Below are positions 18,065 to 28,260 of a DNA stretch of 64,000 nt, in pieces. Position numbers and translations under genes: made by a program. Within the stretch, counting starts at the first letter, position 1; each line of letters starts with the position of its first letter. A model generated the notes under the pieces. That model ran no database searches and had not been told where the DNA came from. It worked only from the letters and a program-made list of their open reading frames with translations. Source of the stretch: Hydrogenophaga taeniospiralis (GTDB lineage Bacteria; Pseudomonadota; Gammaproteobacteria; Burkholderiales; Burkholderiaceae_C); the NCBI RefSeq assembly GCF_020510445.1, contig NZ_JAHBAG010000001.1, positions 1,464,501-1,528,500 of the forward strand, given 5' to 3'.

Positions 18065-19708
18065 TCATGTACTGGCTTGCTGGCGCAGCGCGAAGCGCTG
18101 CAGCTTGCCGGTTTCCGTGCGCGGCAGCTTGTCCACGAAGACCACGTCGCGCGGGTACTTGTAGGGCGCCAGGGTGTGTTTCACATGGTCCTGCAGGGCC
18201 TTGACCTGGGCGGCGTCGGCGGCCTCGCCGGGCTTGAGCACCACGTAGGCCACGATGACCATGCCGCGTTCGTCGTCCGGGCGGCCGACCACGCCGCACT
18301 CGGCCACCGCCGGGTGTAGCAGCAGCGAGGCTTCCACCTCCGGGCCGGCCACGTTGTAGCCGGCGGTGATGATCATGTCGTCGGTGCGCGCTTGGTAGAA
18401 GAAGTAGCCGTCGGCGTCCTGGCTGAAGGCGTCGCCGGGGAAGTTCCAGCCGTCCTTCACGTACTGCGCCTGGCGCGCGTCGTCCAGGTATTTGCAGCCG
18501 GTGGGACCGACCACGGCGAGCCGCCCGACCTGGCCCGGTGCAAGCGTCTGCCCGTTCTCGTCCACGATCTTCGCCCGGTAGCCGGGCACCACCTGGCCGA
18601 TCGCACCGCGGCGCACCGCCTCGGGCGGCGAGGAGATGAAGATGTGGAACATCTCGGTGGCGCCGATGCCGTCGAGCATCTCCAGCCCGCTGGCCTCTTT
18701 CCAGAGCTGGCGGGTGGCGTCGGGCAGGCCCTCGCCCGCGCTCACGCTGATGCGCAGTTTCCCGACGCCGTGCTGCTTCGCGAACGCGGCCATCTGGCGG
18801 TAGAAGGTGGGCGCGGTGTAACAGATGGTGGCGCCCACCTGGCCAATGAGCTTGACCATGGCTTCGGGCGTGTAGGGAATGCTCGGGAAATACACCGAGG
18901 CCCCTGCCCACATGGGGAACACCAGCAGGCCGCCCAGGCCGAAGGTGAAGGCCAGCGGGGGTGAGCCCATCACGATGTCGTCCGGCGTGGCGCGCAGCAC
19001 GTGGCGCGGCCAGGTCTCGCAGGCGGCGAGCACGTCGCGGTGGGTGTGCACGGCGGCCTTCGGGCGGCCGGTGGTGCCCGAGGTGAAGGCCAGCAGGGCG
19101 ATGTCGTCGGCGCTGGTGGGGCAGGGCGTGGCCTGGTCGCTGGCGTGTTTGGCGAGTGCTTCGAGCGAGTCGGTGATCACCACAGCCGCGTCGCCGGTGT
19201 TGAACAGCCGCAGCGGCAGCCTTGCCGTTTCCGGACGCTGTGCCAGGGCCGCCTTGAGTTCGTCCTGCAGCTTCACGTCGCACAGCGCGGCGGAGGGGAG
19301 GGCTTTGTCGATGACGGCCTTGAGCTCGGTGGCGCGCAGCAACGGCATGGTGGCCACCGCGATCAGACCGCTTTGCACCACGGCCAGCCAGGCCAGCGCC
19401 ATGGCGATGGAGTTGCCGCCGCGCAGCAGCACCCGGTTGCCGGGCACCAGACCCATGTCGCGCGTGAGCACGTTGGCGATACGGTTGACCTCGGCCCGGG
19501 CCTGCGCGTAGTTCAGCGTGCGCTCGTCGCTGCGCAGGAACGGCCGGTCGGCGTGGCCGCGGGTCACCGCGCGATCGAACAGCGCCTGCACCACGTTGAG
19601 CTGCGCGGGGATCTGTTGCAGCTCAGGCAGGTTGTAGCGCAGCTCGGGCCACTGTTCGGGTGGCGGCAAGCGGTCGTGGACGAACCGATCAAGTTGAGCG
19701 GATGGCAT
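18065..19708 (-). CDS. 2-aminobenzoate/benzoate-CoA ligase family enzyme
   Basis: A 547-aa adenylate-forming ligase of the benzoate-CoA ligase family. The phosphate-binding motif is F-T-S-G-T-T-G-R-P-K (residues about 209-218), the A5-like motif is D-G-I-G-A-T-E-M near 334, and the C-terminal catalytic lysine sits in P-R-T-E-T-G-K-L-Q near 535. Its length and closeness to 2-aminobenzoyl-CoA monooxygenase/reductase, hydratase and acyl-CoA dehydrogenase genes fit activation of anthranilate to 2-aminobenzoyl-CoA with ATP and CoA. Benzoate or salicylate remain possible substrates. AAGGAG precedes the ATG on the reverse strand (19713-19718). Confidence 0.83.
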   Translation of the reverse strand: MPSAQLDRFVHDRLPPPEQWPELRYNLPELQQIPAQLNVVQALFDRAVTRGHADRPFLRSDERTLNYAQARAEVNRIANVLTRDMGLVPGNRVLLRGGNSIAMALAWLAVVQSGLIAVATMPLLRATELKAVIDKALPSAALCDVKLQDELKAALAQRPETARLPLRLFNTGDAAVVITDSLEALAKHASDQATPCPTSADDIALLAFTSGTTGRPKAAVHTHRDVLAACETWPRHVLRATPDDIVMGSPPLAFTFGLGGLLVFPMWAGASVYFPSIPYTPEAMVKLIGQVGATICYTAPTFYRQMAAFAKQHGVGKLRISVSAGEGLPDATRQLWKEASGLEMLDGIGATEMFHIFISSPPEAVRRGAIGQVVPGYRAKIVDENGQTLAPGQVGRLAVVGPTGCKYLDDARQAQYVKDGWNFPGDAFSQDADGYFFYQARTDDMIITAGYNVAGPEVEASLLLHPAVAECGVVGRPDDERGMVIVAYVVLKPGEAADAAQVKALQDHVKHTLAPYKYPRDVVFVDKLPRTETGKLQRFALRQQAST

Positions 19709-19775
19709 GGGGAACTCCTTCTCTCTCAGTCTGCATGGACGACCGGCGCGACATGCCCAAACCCGGGAATGCCAC

Positions 19776-19856
19776 GGAACCGCCCTTCGACAAGCTCAGG
19801 ACGGGCCGTAGGCATTGCCCCCTTGAGGGGGTCGCGCGCAGCGCGGCGGGGGTGTT
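19776..19856. repeat. Intergenic repeat, copy 2, joined to a TTCGACAAGCTCAGGAC element
   Basis: The gap holds CCCTTCGACAAGCTCAGGAC (19783-19802), a sequence that recurs between genes in many betaproteobacteria, then TTGCCCCCTTGAGGGGGT with its perfect CCCCCTTGAGGGGG-type palindrome, a GCGCGCAGCGCGGC arm and the terminal GGGGGTG. It sits immediately 3' of the acyl-CoA dehydrogenase gene. Confidence 0.7.
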
Positions 19857-21059
<1,203 letters not shown>

Positions 21060-21060
21060 T

Positions 21061-21146
21061 CAGGACTCCCGCCGGGCCGTCCCAAGGGAGGCCAGCGCCC
21101 CCTTGGGGGGCAGTGAGTACACGAAGTGATGAGCGTGGGGGTACAT
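21061..21146. repeat. Intergenic repeat, copy 3 (diverged)
   Basis: CGCCGGGCCG followed by CGCCCCCTTGGGGGGC and a degenerate tail ending GTGGGGGT fill the gap between the acyl-CoA dehydrogenase and hydratase genes. The order of elements matches the better-preserved copies. Confidence 0.5.
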
Positions 21147-21149
21147 GGT

Positions 21150-22004
21150 TCAATCCCCTTCAAAGGCCGGGCGCTGCTTGGCCGCAAACGCCTCGTACGC
21201 GCGCCGGAAGTCCTGCGTCTGCATGCAGATGGCCTGGGCCTGGGCTTCGGCTTCGATGGCCTGGTCCAGCGTCATGGCCCATTCCTGGTGCAGCATGGTC
21301 TTGGTCATGCCGTGCGCGAAGGTGGGGCCTTGCGCGAGCTGGGCCGCGAGCTTGTGGGCCGCGGGCAGCAGCGTGGCGCTTTCGTGCAGCGCGTTGAAGA
21401 AGCCCCAGGCCTGCCCCTCTTGCGCCGTCATGGCGCGGCCGGTGAACAGCAGTTCGCTCGCGCGGCCCTGGCCGATCATGCGCGGCAGCAGGGCGCAGGC
21501 GCCCATGTCGGCACCGGCCAGGCCGACGCGGGTGAACAGGAAGGCCACGGTGGCGGCGGGTGTGCCCAGGCGCAGGTCCGAGGCCAGCGCCATCATGGCG
21601 CCGGCCCCCGCGCACACGCCGTCGAGCGCGGCCACGATGGGCTGCGGGCAGGCACGCATGGCGCTGACCAGCGCGCCCGTCATGCGGGTGAAGGCCAGCA
21701 GCTCGGGCATGCTCATCTTCGTGAGCGGCCCGATGATCTCGTGCACGTCACCGCCCGAGCAGAAGTTGTCGCCCGCGCCGGTGAGCACCACGGCCTTGAT
21801 GTCGGTGGCGCGTTGCAGGGCCAGGAACCAGTCGCGCAGCTCGGCGTAGGAATCAAACGTCAGCGGGTTCTTGCGCTCGGGCCGGTTGAGCGTGACGGTG
21901 GCCACGCCGTCGGAAACGCTGAGGGCAAAGTGCTTGGGCGGGTTGCCGGCCATGGCGGCGTACTGGCCGCGCATGGGGTTGTGGTCGGGGATGGGGTGTT
22001 TCAT
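21150..22004 (-). CDS. Enoyl-CoA hydratase/isomerase family protein
   Basis: A 284-aa crotonase-fold protein. The two oxyanion-hole segments are visible: N-F-C-S-G-G-D-V-H near residue 75 and G-A-G-A-M-M near 124. The second conserved region reads [11 protein letters not shown] near 147, where the usual catalytic Glu of hydratases is not obvious, so isomerase, ring hydrolase or hydratase activity all remain open. In the neighbourhood it would act on an alicyclic enoyl-CoA derived from 2-aminobenzoyl-CoA. It is separated by 5 bp from the MarR gene and probably cotranscribed. Confidence 0.87.
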   Translation of the reverse strand: MKHPIPDHNPMRGQYAAMAGNPPKHFALSVSDGVATVTLNRPERKNPLTFDSYAELRDWFLALQRATDIKAVVLTGAGDNFCSGGDVHEIIGPLTKMSMPELLAFTRMTGALVSAMRACPQPIVAALDGVCAGAGAMMALASDLRLGTPAATVAFLFTRVGLAGADMGACALLPRMIGQGRASELLFTGRAMTAQEGQAWGFFNALHESATLLPAAHKLAAQLAQGPTFAHGMTKTMLHQEWAMTLDQAIEAEAQAQAICMQTQDFRRAYEAFAAKQRPAFEGD

Positions 22005-22009
22005 GGTCT

Positions 22010-22510
22010 TTACTCGCTGGTTTCATCCACGCGTTGATTGATGTCGAGCTGGTGTTGTTTGACCTTGCCCAGCAATTTGTGCAACTGATCGAGATCGCGC
22101 GGCGAGAGGCCTTCAAAGGCCTCCACAATCCACTGCTCGTGCTGCGTGGCCATGTGCTCGAACGCACTGCGCCCCTCGGGCGTGAGCCGCACCAGGAAGG
22201 CGCGGCGGTCGCCTTCGACGCCGACGCGCTCCACCAGGCCCTCGGCCACCAGCTGGTCGGTGATGCCGGTGACGTTGCCGCCCGTGACCATGAGCCGGTG
22301 CGACAGCTCCTTCATCTTCAGGCCCTCGGGGTGGCGCTCCAGCTGGGCCATGAGGTCGAAGCGCGGCAGCGTGGTGTCGAACTGCTCGCGCAGCCCGGCG
22401 CGCACGCGCTTTTCGATCAGTTGCGAACAGGTCAGCAGCCGCAACCACAGGCGCAGCGACTGCGCGTGTTCGCTGTGGGCGCGGGCTTCGAGGTCGAGCG
22501 GAATGTTCAT
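22010..22510 (-). CDS. MarR family transcriptional regulator
   Basis: A 166-aa winged-helix regulator. The helix-turn-helix region [22 protein letters not shown] lies near residues 65-86 and the wing [12 protein letters not shown] near 98-110. MarR proteins commonly regulate aromatic acyl-CoA pathways and release DNA on binding the CoA thioester. Its start overlaps the stop of the monooxygenase/reductase gene by four bases, so it is encoded inside the operon it probably represses. The likely site is the palindrome at 25012-25034. Confidence 0.9.
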   Translation of the reverse strand: MNIPLDLEARAHSEHAQSLRLWLRLLTCSQLIEKRVRAGLREQFDTTLPRFDLMAQLERHPEGLKMKELSHRLMVTGGNVTGITDQLVAEGLVERVGVEGDRRAFLVRLTPEGRSAFEHMATQHEQWIVEAFEGLSPRDLDQLHKLLGKVKQHQLDINQRVDETSE

Positions 22511-25014
22511 GCGGTTTCCTCGGGGGCGGCCTGGGCCACGGGGTTGGCCGCCTGCAGGCTTTGCTGGCGCGCGATCTCACGGTAGAGCTGGTCGCGCCCG
22601 CTTTCGTAGGGGCGCGGCCATTCGATGGCGCGGGTCTGCAGCTTGGCCGCTTCGTGCAGCGTCCAGGCCGGGTCGGCCAGGTGGGCCCGGGCCACGGCGC
22701 AGAGGTCGGCGCGGCCGGCGCCGATGATGCTGTTGGCGTGGTCTGCCTCGGTGATGGCGCCCACGGCCATGGTCAGGATGCCGGCCTCGTTGCGCACACG
22801 GTCGGCGAACGGCGTCTGGTACATGCGGCCGTAGACCGGCTTGGCCTGGCGCGTGGTCTGGCCCGAGGACACGTCGATCACGTCGCAGCCGGCGGCTTTG
22901 AACAGCCGCGCGATGGCCACGGCGTCGTCGGGCGTATTGCCTCCGGGCGCCCAGTCGTGTGCCGAGATGCGCACGCTCATGGGTTTGTCGGCGGGCCACG
23001 CGGCGCGCACGGCGCTGAACACTTCGAGTGGGTAGCGGCAGCGGTTGTCCAGCGAGCCGCCGTAGTCGTCGGTGCGCTGGTTGGTGAGCGGGCAGATGAA
23101 GGCCGAGAGCAGGTAGCCGTGCGCGCAGTGCAGCTCGAGCCAGTCGAAACCCACGGCGGCGGCGCGCCGGGTGGACTCGACGAAGGCCGCCGTCATGGCG
23201 TCCATGTCGGCGCGGGTCATGGCGCGCGGCACCTGGTTCTGTGGCCCGTAGGGCAGGGCGCTGGCCGAGAGCAGCGGCCAGTTGGGCGAGCTGTCGGGCC
23301 GCCCGCCGGGCGAGGGCAGCGGCTCGTCGATCTGATCCCAGCCGAGTTGCGTGGAGCCCTTGGGGCCGCTGTGGCCGAGCTGCAGGCCGATCCTGGCGCT
23401 GCTGCGGGTGTGCACGAAATCGACGATGCGGCGCAGCGCGGCCTCCTGCGCGTCGTTCCACAGGCCGGTGCAGCCCGGGGTGATGCGGCCTTCGGGCGTG
23501 GGGCTGGTCATCTCCACCATCACCAGCGCCGCGCCGCCCAGGGCGCGCGCGCCCAGATGCACCAGGTGGTAGTCGCCCGCCACACCGTCGGTGGCGCTGT
23601 ACTGCGCCATGGGCGAGACGACGATGCGGTTCTTCAGCGTGAGGCCGCGCACGGTCAGCGGCAGCAGCATGGGTGGTGTAGGGTGCCGTGCCGCGCGATC
23701 CGGCGCCGGGCCGCCCCTGGCCGGACCAGTCCCCGGGACCGGCAAGGACAGGGTCCCTTCCCCGTCCTGGGGCAGCGACCCGCGCAGCGGCGGAGCGTGG
23801 GGGGTATGAGCCTCCAGCCAGGCCTCGTAACCTTCCAGCCACTGCGGGTCGCGCAGGCGCAGGTTTTCGTGGCTGATGCGCTGGCTTCGGGTGAGCAGCG
23901 AGTAGGCGAACTGCTGAATGTCCATGCCGGTGTAGCGGTCCACGTTCTCGAACCACTCGGTGGAGTTGCGCGCCGCGTTCTGGATCTTCAGCACCTCCAC
24001 GCTGCGACGCGCTTCGTAGCCCCGCAGCACCTCGGCCATGTCGGCGTTGGCGTGGCGCGTGAATTCGTCGGCCAGGTCGATCGCGTCTTCCAGCGCGAGC
24101 TTGGTGCCGCTGCCGATGGAGAAGTGGGCCGTGTGGGCCGCGTCGCCCATCAGAACGATGGGCGTGAGCTTGCCTGAGATGTCTTGCCAATGCACCCATG
24201 TGTTGCAGATCACGCGCGGGAAGCGGATCCAGTTGGCCGAGCCGCGCAGGTGTTTGGCGTTGCTGATGAGCGCGTTGCCATCGAGGTATTTCGCGAACAG
24301 CTTTTCGCAAAAGGCCACGCCGTCTTCCTGGCTCATCTGTTCGATGCCGTGGGCCTGCCACACGTCCTCCGGGGTCTCGACGATGAAGGTCGAGGTTTCA
24401 CCATCGAACTTGTAGGCGTGCGCCTGGAACCAGCCGTGTTCGGTCTGTTCGAAGGCGAAGGTGAAGGCGTCAAAGGTCTTCTGGGTGCCGAGCCAGACGA
24501 AGCGGCACTTGCGGGTGTCGATGTCGGGCTGGTAGGTGGCCTCGTAGCGCGTGCGAATGCGGCTGTTCAGGCCGTCGCTGGCGATCACCAGGTCGGCGTT
24601 GTACTGTGCGGCAAGCGCCTGGTCGTCGGTCACGTCGGTCTCGAACACCAGGTCCACGCCCAGCGCCAGGCAGCGCTCCTGCAGGATGTTGAGCAGGCGC
24701 TTGCGGCCGATGCCGATGAAGCCGTGGCCGCTGGAGCGCACGCGCCCGCCCTTGTAGAAGACCTCGATGTCGTCCCAGTGGTTGAAGGCGTCGGCCATCT
24801 GCCGGGCCGATTCCGGGTCGGCCACTTTCAGGTTCTGCAGCGTCTGGTCGGAGAACACCACGCCCCAGCCGAAGGTGTCGAACGGTCGGTTGCGCTCGAC
24901 CACCGTGACGGTGAGCGAGGGGTCGCGCCGCTTCATGAGCAGGGCGAAATACAGGCCCGCGGGGCCACCACCGATGCACAGGATGCGCCGCAGCGCGGGA
25001 ATGGAGGTGTTCAT
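22507..25014 (-). CDS. Fused 2-aminobenzoyl-CoA monooxygenase/reductase (or salicylyl-CoA 5-hydroxylase/oxidoreductase)
   Basis: An 835-aa two-domain flavoprotein. Residues about 1-395 are a group A FAD monooxygenase ([12 protein letters not shown] near 12-23, V-L-M-G-D-A-A-H near 290). Residues about 445-800 are an Old Yellow Enzyme-like reductase ([13 protein letters not shown], then L-H-C-A-H-G-Y-L and R-T-D-D-Y-G-G-S). This exact fusion is the 2-aminobenzoyl-CoA monooxygenase/reductase known from Azoarcus evansii, which hydroxylates and then reduces the ring; close relatives are salicylyl-CoA 5-hydroxylases. The linker (about residues 400-444) is Pro/Gly/Arg-rich and its DNA resembles the intergenic repeats. 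First gene of its operon; no Shine-Dalgarno is visible at the start. Confidence 0.88.
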   Translation of the reverse strand: MNTSIPALRRILCIGGGPAGLYFALLMKRRDPSLTVTVVERNRPFDTFGWGVVFSDQTLQNLKVADPESARQMADAFNHWDDIEVFYKGGRVRSSGHGFIGIGRKRLLNILQERCLALGVDLVFETDVTDDQALAAQYNADLVIASDGLNSRIRTRYEATYQPDIDTRKCRFVWLGTQKTFDAFTFAFEQTEHGWFQAHAYKFDGETSTFIVETPEDVWQAHGIEQMSQEDGVAFCEKLFAKYLDGNALISNAKHLRGSANWIRFPRVICNTWVHWQDISGKLTPIVLMGDAAHTAHFSIGSGTKLALEDAIDLADEFTRHANADMAEVLRGYEARRSVEVLKIQNAARNSTEWFENVDRYTGMDIQQFAYSLLTRSQRISHENLRLRDPQWLEGYEAWLEAHTPHAPPLRGSLPQDGEGTLSLPVPGTGPARGGPAPDRAARHPTPPMLLPLTVRGLTLKNRIVVSPMAQYSATDGVAGDYHLVHLGARALGGAALVMVEMTSPTPEGRITPGCTGLWNDAQEAALRRIVDFVHTRSSARIGLQLGHSGPKGSTQLGWDQIDEPLPSPGGRPDSSPNWPLLSASALPYGPQNQVPRAMTRADMDAMTAAFVESTRRAAAVGFDWLELHCAHGYLLSAFICPLTNQRTDDYGGSLDNRCRYPLEVFSAVRAAWPADKPMSVRISAHDWAPGGNTPDDAVAIARLFKAAGCDVIDVSSGQTTRQAKPVYGRMYQTPFADRVRNEAGILTMAVGAITEADHANSIIGAGRADLCAVARAHLADPAWTLHEAAKLQTRAIEWPRPYESGRDQLYREIARQQSLQAANPVAQAAPEETA
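23690..23812. repeat. Repeat-like DNA forming the inter-domain linker of the fusion enzyme
   Basis: Inside the monooxygenase/reductase gene, this stretch carries GGCGCCGGGCCGC, a GGGACCGG...CCCGTCCTGGGGC portion and a GCGCAGCGGCGGAGCGTGGGG tail in the order of the intergenic repeats. It encodes the low-complexity linker between the two catalytic domains without breaking the reading frame. The match is degenerate and was judged by eye. Confidence 0.45.
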
Positions 25015-25034
25015 GTCTAATTAGTTTAGACATG
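25012..25034. promoter_or_regulatory. MarR-type operator overlapping the start codon
   Basis: A perfect inverted repeat with 9-bp arms, CATGTCTAA and TTAGACATG, separated by TTAGT. The CAT at 25012-25014 is the start codon of the fusion enzyme on the reverse strand. Just upstream on that strand TATATT could serve as a -10 element, putting the transcription start inside the palindrome. Occupancy would block both initiation and translation. The MarR protein of this operon is the natural candidate. Confidence 0.7.
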
Positions 25035-25202
25035 AAATATATCGCGCCAACCGGGAAAACCCGTAGTCCGTTGCCCGGCGGTTTCGCTACAACCGAGGTG
25101 TGAGCACCGGCCCCGGGACCCCGCGCACGGGCTGGTGGTTCTACCGGATGCGGCGGCGGGGGTTTGGTGGAGAATGGGTTCACTGACACCAAGGAGAGCA
25201 TC

Positions 25203-25529
25203 ATGTCCCTGTACCGATTCAAATCCCGGGAAACCGGCGACCTGGTGATGCTGCAGCCGCACGGCAAGCGCATGCTCGAAATCCTGGGCAAGGACCCGGG
25301 CAACCCGGGCATCGTGTCGCCCGAGCAGATGTCGGGGGCCGTGCAGGCGCTGCGCGACGCCGTGGCGCACGAAGAGTCCGAACACAAGCGCCTGATCGAA
25401 GAGGCCGCGGCCCGGGGCGAGCCGCCCCCCGAATTCGACCCGGTGAGCCTGCGCATGCGCAGCGCGCCTTTCATCGAGATGCTGCAGCGCTGCGAGAAGG
25501 CGGGTGTCGAGGTGGTCTGGGGCGTCTGA
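25203..25529 (+). CDS. DUF1840 domain protein
   Basis: A 108-aa cytoplasmic protein of the DUF1840 family, widespread in Burkholderiales and without known function. It begins M-S-L-Y-R-F-K-S-R-E-T-G-D-L-V-M-L and is predicted largely helical with a charged middle (A-H-E-E-S-E-H-K-R-L-I-E-E-A). ATG 25203 is preceded by AAGGAG at ideal spacing; an upstream start at 25164 is in frame but unsupported. It stands alone on the + strand between two reverse-strand operons, so it is probably a core gene rather than part of either pathway. Confidence 0.85.
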   Translation: MSLYRFKSRETGDLVMLQPHGKRMLEILGKDPGNPGIVSPEQMSGAVQALRDAVAHEESEHKRLIEEAAARGEPPPEFDPVSLRMRSAPFIEMLQRCEKAGVEVVWGV

Positions 25530-25549
25530 GCGCCGGCACACAGGCCGAG

Positions 25550-25641
25550 TTCAAACCCCCGTGTGAACCGCTCAAAGCAATGCAGTCCGCGTCGGCGGGC
25601 TGCAGTTCGGTGATGGAATCCACCACCCGGATCGGGATCAT
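25550..25641 (-). pseudogene. Possible truncated gene remnant (N-terminal fragment only)
   Basis: On the reverse strand an ATG at 25641 opens a short coding-like stretch (MIPIRVVDSITELQPADAD, then S-G-S-H-G-G). It resembles the N-terminus of a small uncharacterised protein family in which V-D-S-I-T and A/S-S-H-G-G are conserved. The similarity stops after about 30 codons, where the sequence runs into the 3' end of the DUF1840 gene. It may be the leftover of a gene once linked to the Bug receptor. Family recognition is from memory and weak. Confidence 0.3.
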
Positions 25642-25677
25642 GTCGCCCCTCGCCTCACCGGCGCGCGGGCCTTGACC

Positions 25678-25765
25678 CAGTGGATACCGTGGAACCGGCT
25701 CCGCCGGGCCACTGGCATCGTCCCCTTGAGGGGACGGCGCAGAGCGCCGCAAGGGTGGGTCGCGT
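25678..25765. repeat. Intergenic repeat, copy 4
   Basis: Well-preserved copy: GTGGAACCGGCTCCGCCGGG, CCACTGGCATCG, TCCCCTTGAGGGGA palindrome, GGCGCAGAGCGCCG arm, then AAGGGTGGGTC. It lies 3' of the Bug receptor gene. A hairpin is possible but no T-run follows, so a role as intrinsic terminator is doubtful. Confidence 0.75.
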
Positions 25766-26749
25766 TCAGTCCGCGAACTGGCCGGCCGCCTCGATGGCGG
25801 TCTTGAGCTTGGTGATCTCGCCGGCCACGTAGGCCTTGTGACCGGCCGGGGTCACCCGGTTGTCGTTCACCACCATGGCGCCCAGCGCTTCCTGGCGCTT
25901 GATGAACTCGGGGTCCTTCAGCGCGACGATCAGGGCGTCGTTGAGCTTCTTGGTCACGTCGGCCGGCGTGCCCTTGGGGGCGTACATGGCGTGCCAGATG
26001 GTCAGGTTGAAGCCCTTCAGGCCCATTTCCTGCAGCGAGGGGTAGTCCTTGAGCAGCTTGTGGTTGGACAGGGGCTTGGCCGTGGTCACGGCGAAGGCCT
26101 TGACGCGGCCGGCTTCGATCTGGCTGGTGGTGTTGGTGGTCTGGTCGCACATCACGTCCACCTGGCCGCCGATCAGGTCGTTCATGGCCGGGCCCGTGCC
26201 ACGGTAGGCGATGGTGGTCATGGACTTGTCCAGCTTCACGGCCGACTGCCACATCAGCCCGCACAGGTGCGAAGCGGAACCCAGACCAGCGTGCGCCAGG
26301 TTGAGCTTGCCGCCGTTGGCGCGGATGTAGTTCTCGAAGTCGCGGTAGGTCTTGGCCGGCAGCTTGGGCGCGCCCAGCAGGGTCATGGGCACGTCGTTGA
26401 TCATGCCCAGGTACTCGAAGTCTTCCAGCGGCTTGAACTGCTGCTTGCGGTACAGGCTGGTGGTGGCGGCCATGCCGATGTGCCAAACGAGCAGGGTGTG
26501 GCCGTCGGGCGTGGCGCGCGCGACCTTGGTGGCGCCGATGGTGCCGCCGGCACCGGCGGCGTTTTCCACCACCACGGTGGCGCCGCCCAGGGGCTTGCGC
26601 ATGGCTTCGGCGAGCTGGCGGGCGACCAGATCGGTGGGACCGCCGGCAGCGAAGGGCACCACCAGGGTGATGGGCTTGCTGGGGAAGTCCTGGGCGAAGG
26701 CGCCCGACGAGACGGCAGCGGTCAAGGCAAAGGCCAGGATCTTGTTCAT
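25766..26749 (-). CDS. Tripartite tricarboxylate transporter substrate-binding protein (Bug family)
   Basis: A 327-aa periplasmic binding protein. It has a signal peptide (M-N-K-I-L-A-F-A-L-T-A-A, cleavage at A-F-A near residue 20) followed by the family signature P-S-K-P-I-T-L-V-V-P-F-A-A-G-G-P-T-D. Further conserved parts are G-A-G-G-T-I-G and A-G-L-G-S-A-S-H-L. Bug proteins bind carboxylates and other small acids; many are orphans without adjacent TctA/TctB, as here. ATG 26749 has AGGAG seven bases upstream on the reverse strand. It lies 134 bp after the PaaK-like gene in the same direction and may be cotranscribed with the transport/activation operon. Confidence 0.9.
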   Translation of the reverse strand: MNKILAFALTAAVSSGAFAQDFPSKPITLVVPFAAGGPTDLVARQLAEAMRKPLGGATVVVENAAGAGGTIGATKVARATPDGHTLLVWHIGMAATTSLYRKQQFKPLEDFEYLGMINDVPMTLLGAPKLPAKTYRDFENYIRANGGKLNLAHAGLGSASHLCGLMWQSAVKLDKSMTTIAYRGTGPAMNDLIGGQVDVMCDQTTNTTSQIEAGRVKAFAVTTAKPLSNHKLLKDYPSLQEMGLKGFNLTIWHAMYAPKGTPADVTKKLNDALIVALKDPEFIKRQEALGAMVVNDNRVTPAGHKAYVAGEITKLKTAIEAAGQFAD

Positions 26750-26883
26750 GCAAATGCTCCTATGGGTTGAATATTCGACGCTGAATCGTAGTCCCTGGGC
26801 GCGGGGCAGAAATCGCGGGAAGTACGTATCCAGCACTCGGGGGAAACCCTGTGTTTGAGCGATGTCATGGCCGGTCAGGCGGA

Positions 26884-28137
26884 CTACCGATAACTGCGCG
26901 CGTCCTCGATCACCTTGCCATCGTTGGGCAGGCTGCCCGGGCTCACCACCTGGATCTCACCGCGCAGCTTGGTGACGTCGCGCACCACCGCTTCCAGCTG
27001 CTCCCGCAGACCGTCGGTGCTGTCCGTGGTCTCGACCAGCAGGCTCATCCGGTCGTTGGCCATTTCGCCGCTGACCACCAGCCGGGCTTTGCCCACCTGG
27101 GGGAAACGACGCACGATCTCGGCCACCTGCGAAGGGTGCACGAACATGCCCTTGATCTTGGTGGTCTGGTCGGCGCGCCCCATCCAGCCCTTGATGCGCG
27201 GCGCGGTGCGCCCGGTGGGGCAGGTGCCGCTCAAGATCGCGGACAGGTCGCCGGTGCCGAAGCGGATCAGCGGGTAGGCCGGGTTCAGGCTGGTGACCAC
27301 GAGCTCGCCCACCTCGCCCTCGGGCACCGGGTCGCCCGTGCCCGGGCGCACGATCTCGACGATCACGCCTTCTTCCAGCACCAGGCCCTGGCGCGCGCTG
27401 GTCTCGTAGGCCACCAGGCCGAGGTCGGCGGTGGCGTAGGTCTGGTACACGTCCACACCCTGTTCCTTGAACCAGGCCGTCAGGCTCGGCGGGCAGGCCT
27501 CGCCACCGACCGAGGCCTTGTTCAGGCTGCGGATGTCGGCGCCGCTTTCGGCCGCTTTCTCCAGCAGGATGCGCAGGAAGCTGGGCGTGCCGGTGTAGCC
27601 GTCGGGCTTGAGCGCCAGCATGGCGTCGAGCTGCTGTTCGGTCTGGCCGGTGCCGGCCGGGAACACGGTGCAGCCCACCGCGTGCGCGCCCGACTCCAGG
27701 ATGAAGGCGCCGGGCGTCATGTGGTAGCTGAAGCTGTTGTGCACCAACTCGCCCGCGCGAAAGCCGGCGGCAAACAGGGCGCGGCCGGCGCGCCAGTAGT
27801 CCTTGGTGGCGCCTTCGGGTTCGTAGATCGGGCCCGGCGAGGCAAACACCCGCGGCATCGCGGGGCCACGCAGCAGGGTCGAAAACCCCCCAAAGGCATC
27901 GCCGCCCGCGGCGCGCGATGCCTTTTGCATGTCCAGCAGTTCGTGCTTGCGGGTCACCGGCAGGCGCGCAAGCGCTTCCCGGCTGTTCACGCCGGCCGTG
28001 TCCACCCCCTTCAGCAGCTCGGCAAACGCGGTGCTGTTCGCCTGCGCATGCGCGACCTGCACCGGCAGCGCCGCCATCTGCGCCGCCTCACGCTCGTCGG
28101 GGGAGCGGGTTTCCAGAGCATCGAAGAATTTGGACAT
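26884..28137 (-). CDS. Phenylacetate-CoA-ligase-like adenylating enzyme (PaaK family)
   Basis: A 417-aa protein of the PaaK-like ligase family, near the usual 415-440 aa. It shows Y-T-G-T-P-S-F-L near residue 178, G-E-A-C-P-P-S near 212, Y-A-T-A-D-L-G near 233, and the distal hinge region G-D-L-S-A-I-L with R-I-K-G-W-M-G-R-A-D-Q-T-T-K-I-K-G-M-F-V. The usual glycine-rich loop (S-S-G-T-T-G) is replaced by F-A-S-P-G-P-I-Y near 100, so this is a divergent member and may not use phenylacetate. Together with the Liv-type transporter genes upstream it suggests uptake and CoA activation of an aromatic acid. Confidence 0.8.
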   Translation of the reverse strand: MSKFFDALETRSPDEREAAQMAALPVQVAHAQANSTAFAELLKGVDTAGVNSREALARLPVTRKHELLDMQKASRAAGGDAFGGFSTLLRGPAMPRVFASPGPIYEPEGATKDYWRAGRALFAAGFRAGELVHNSFSYHMTPGAFILESGAHAVGCTVFPAGTGQTEQQLDAMLALKPDGYTGTPSFLRILLEKAAESGADIRSLNKASVGGEACPPSLTAWFKEQGVDVYQTYATADLGLVAYETSARQGLVLEEGVIVEIVRPGTGDPVPEGEVGELVVTSLNPAYPLIRFGTGDLSAILSGTCPTGRTAPRIKGWMGRADQTTKIKGMFVHPSQVAEIVRRFPQVGKARLVVSGEMANDRMSLLVETTDSTDGLREQLEAVVRDVTKLRGEIQVVSPGSLPNDGKVIEDARSYR

Positions 28138-28183
28138 GGCAGTAGCGACAAAAGTTGGAGGGAGGTGTCTTCAATCGAGAACG

Positions 28184-28260
28184 CGGTGGAACCGGCTTCG
28201 CCGGGCCACTCGCGTTGCCCCCTTGAGGGGGTGACGCCGAAGGCGGCGCGGGGGTGCTCG
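28184..28260. repeat. Intergenic repeat, copy 5
   Basis: GTGGAACCGGCTTCGCCGGG, CCACTCGCG, TTGCCCCCTTGAGGGGGTGA, then CGCCGAAGGCGGCG and GGGGGTG. It lies between the LivF-type and PaaK-like genes and closely matches the copy at 25678. Confidence 0.75.
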
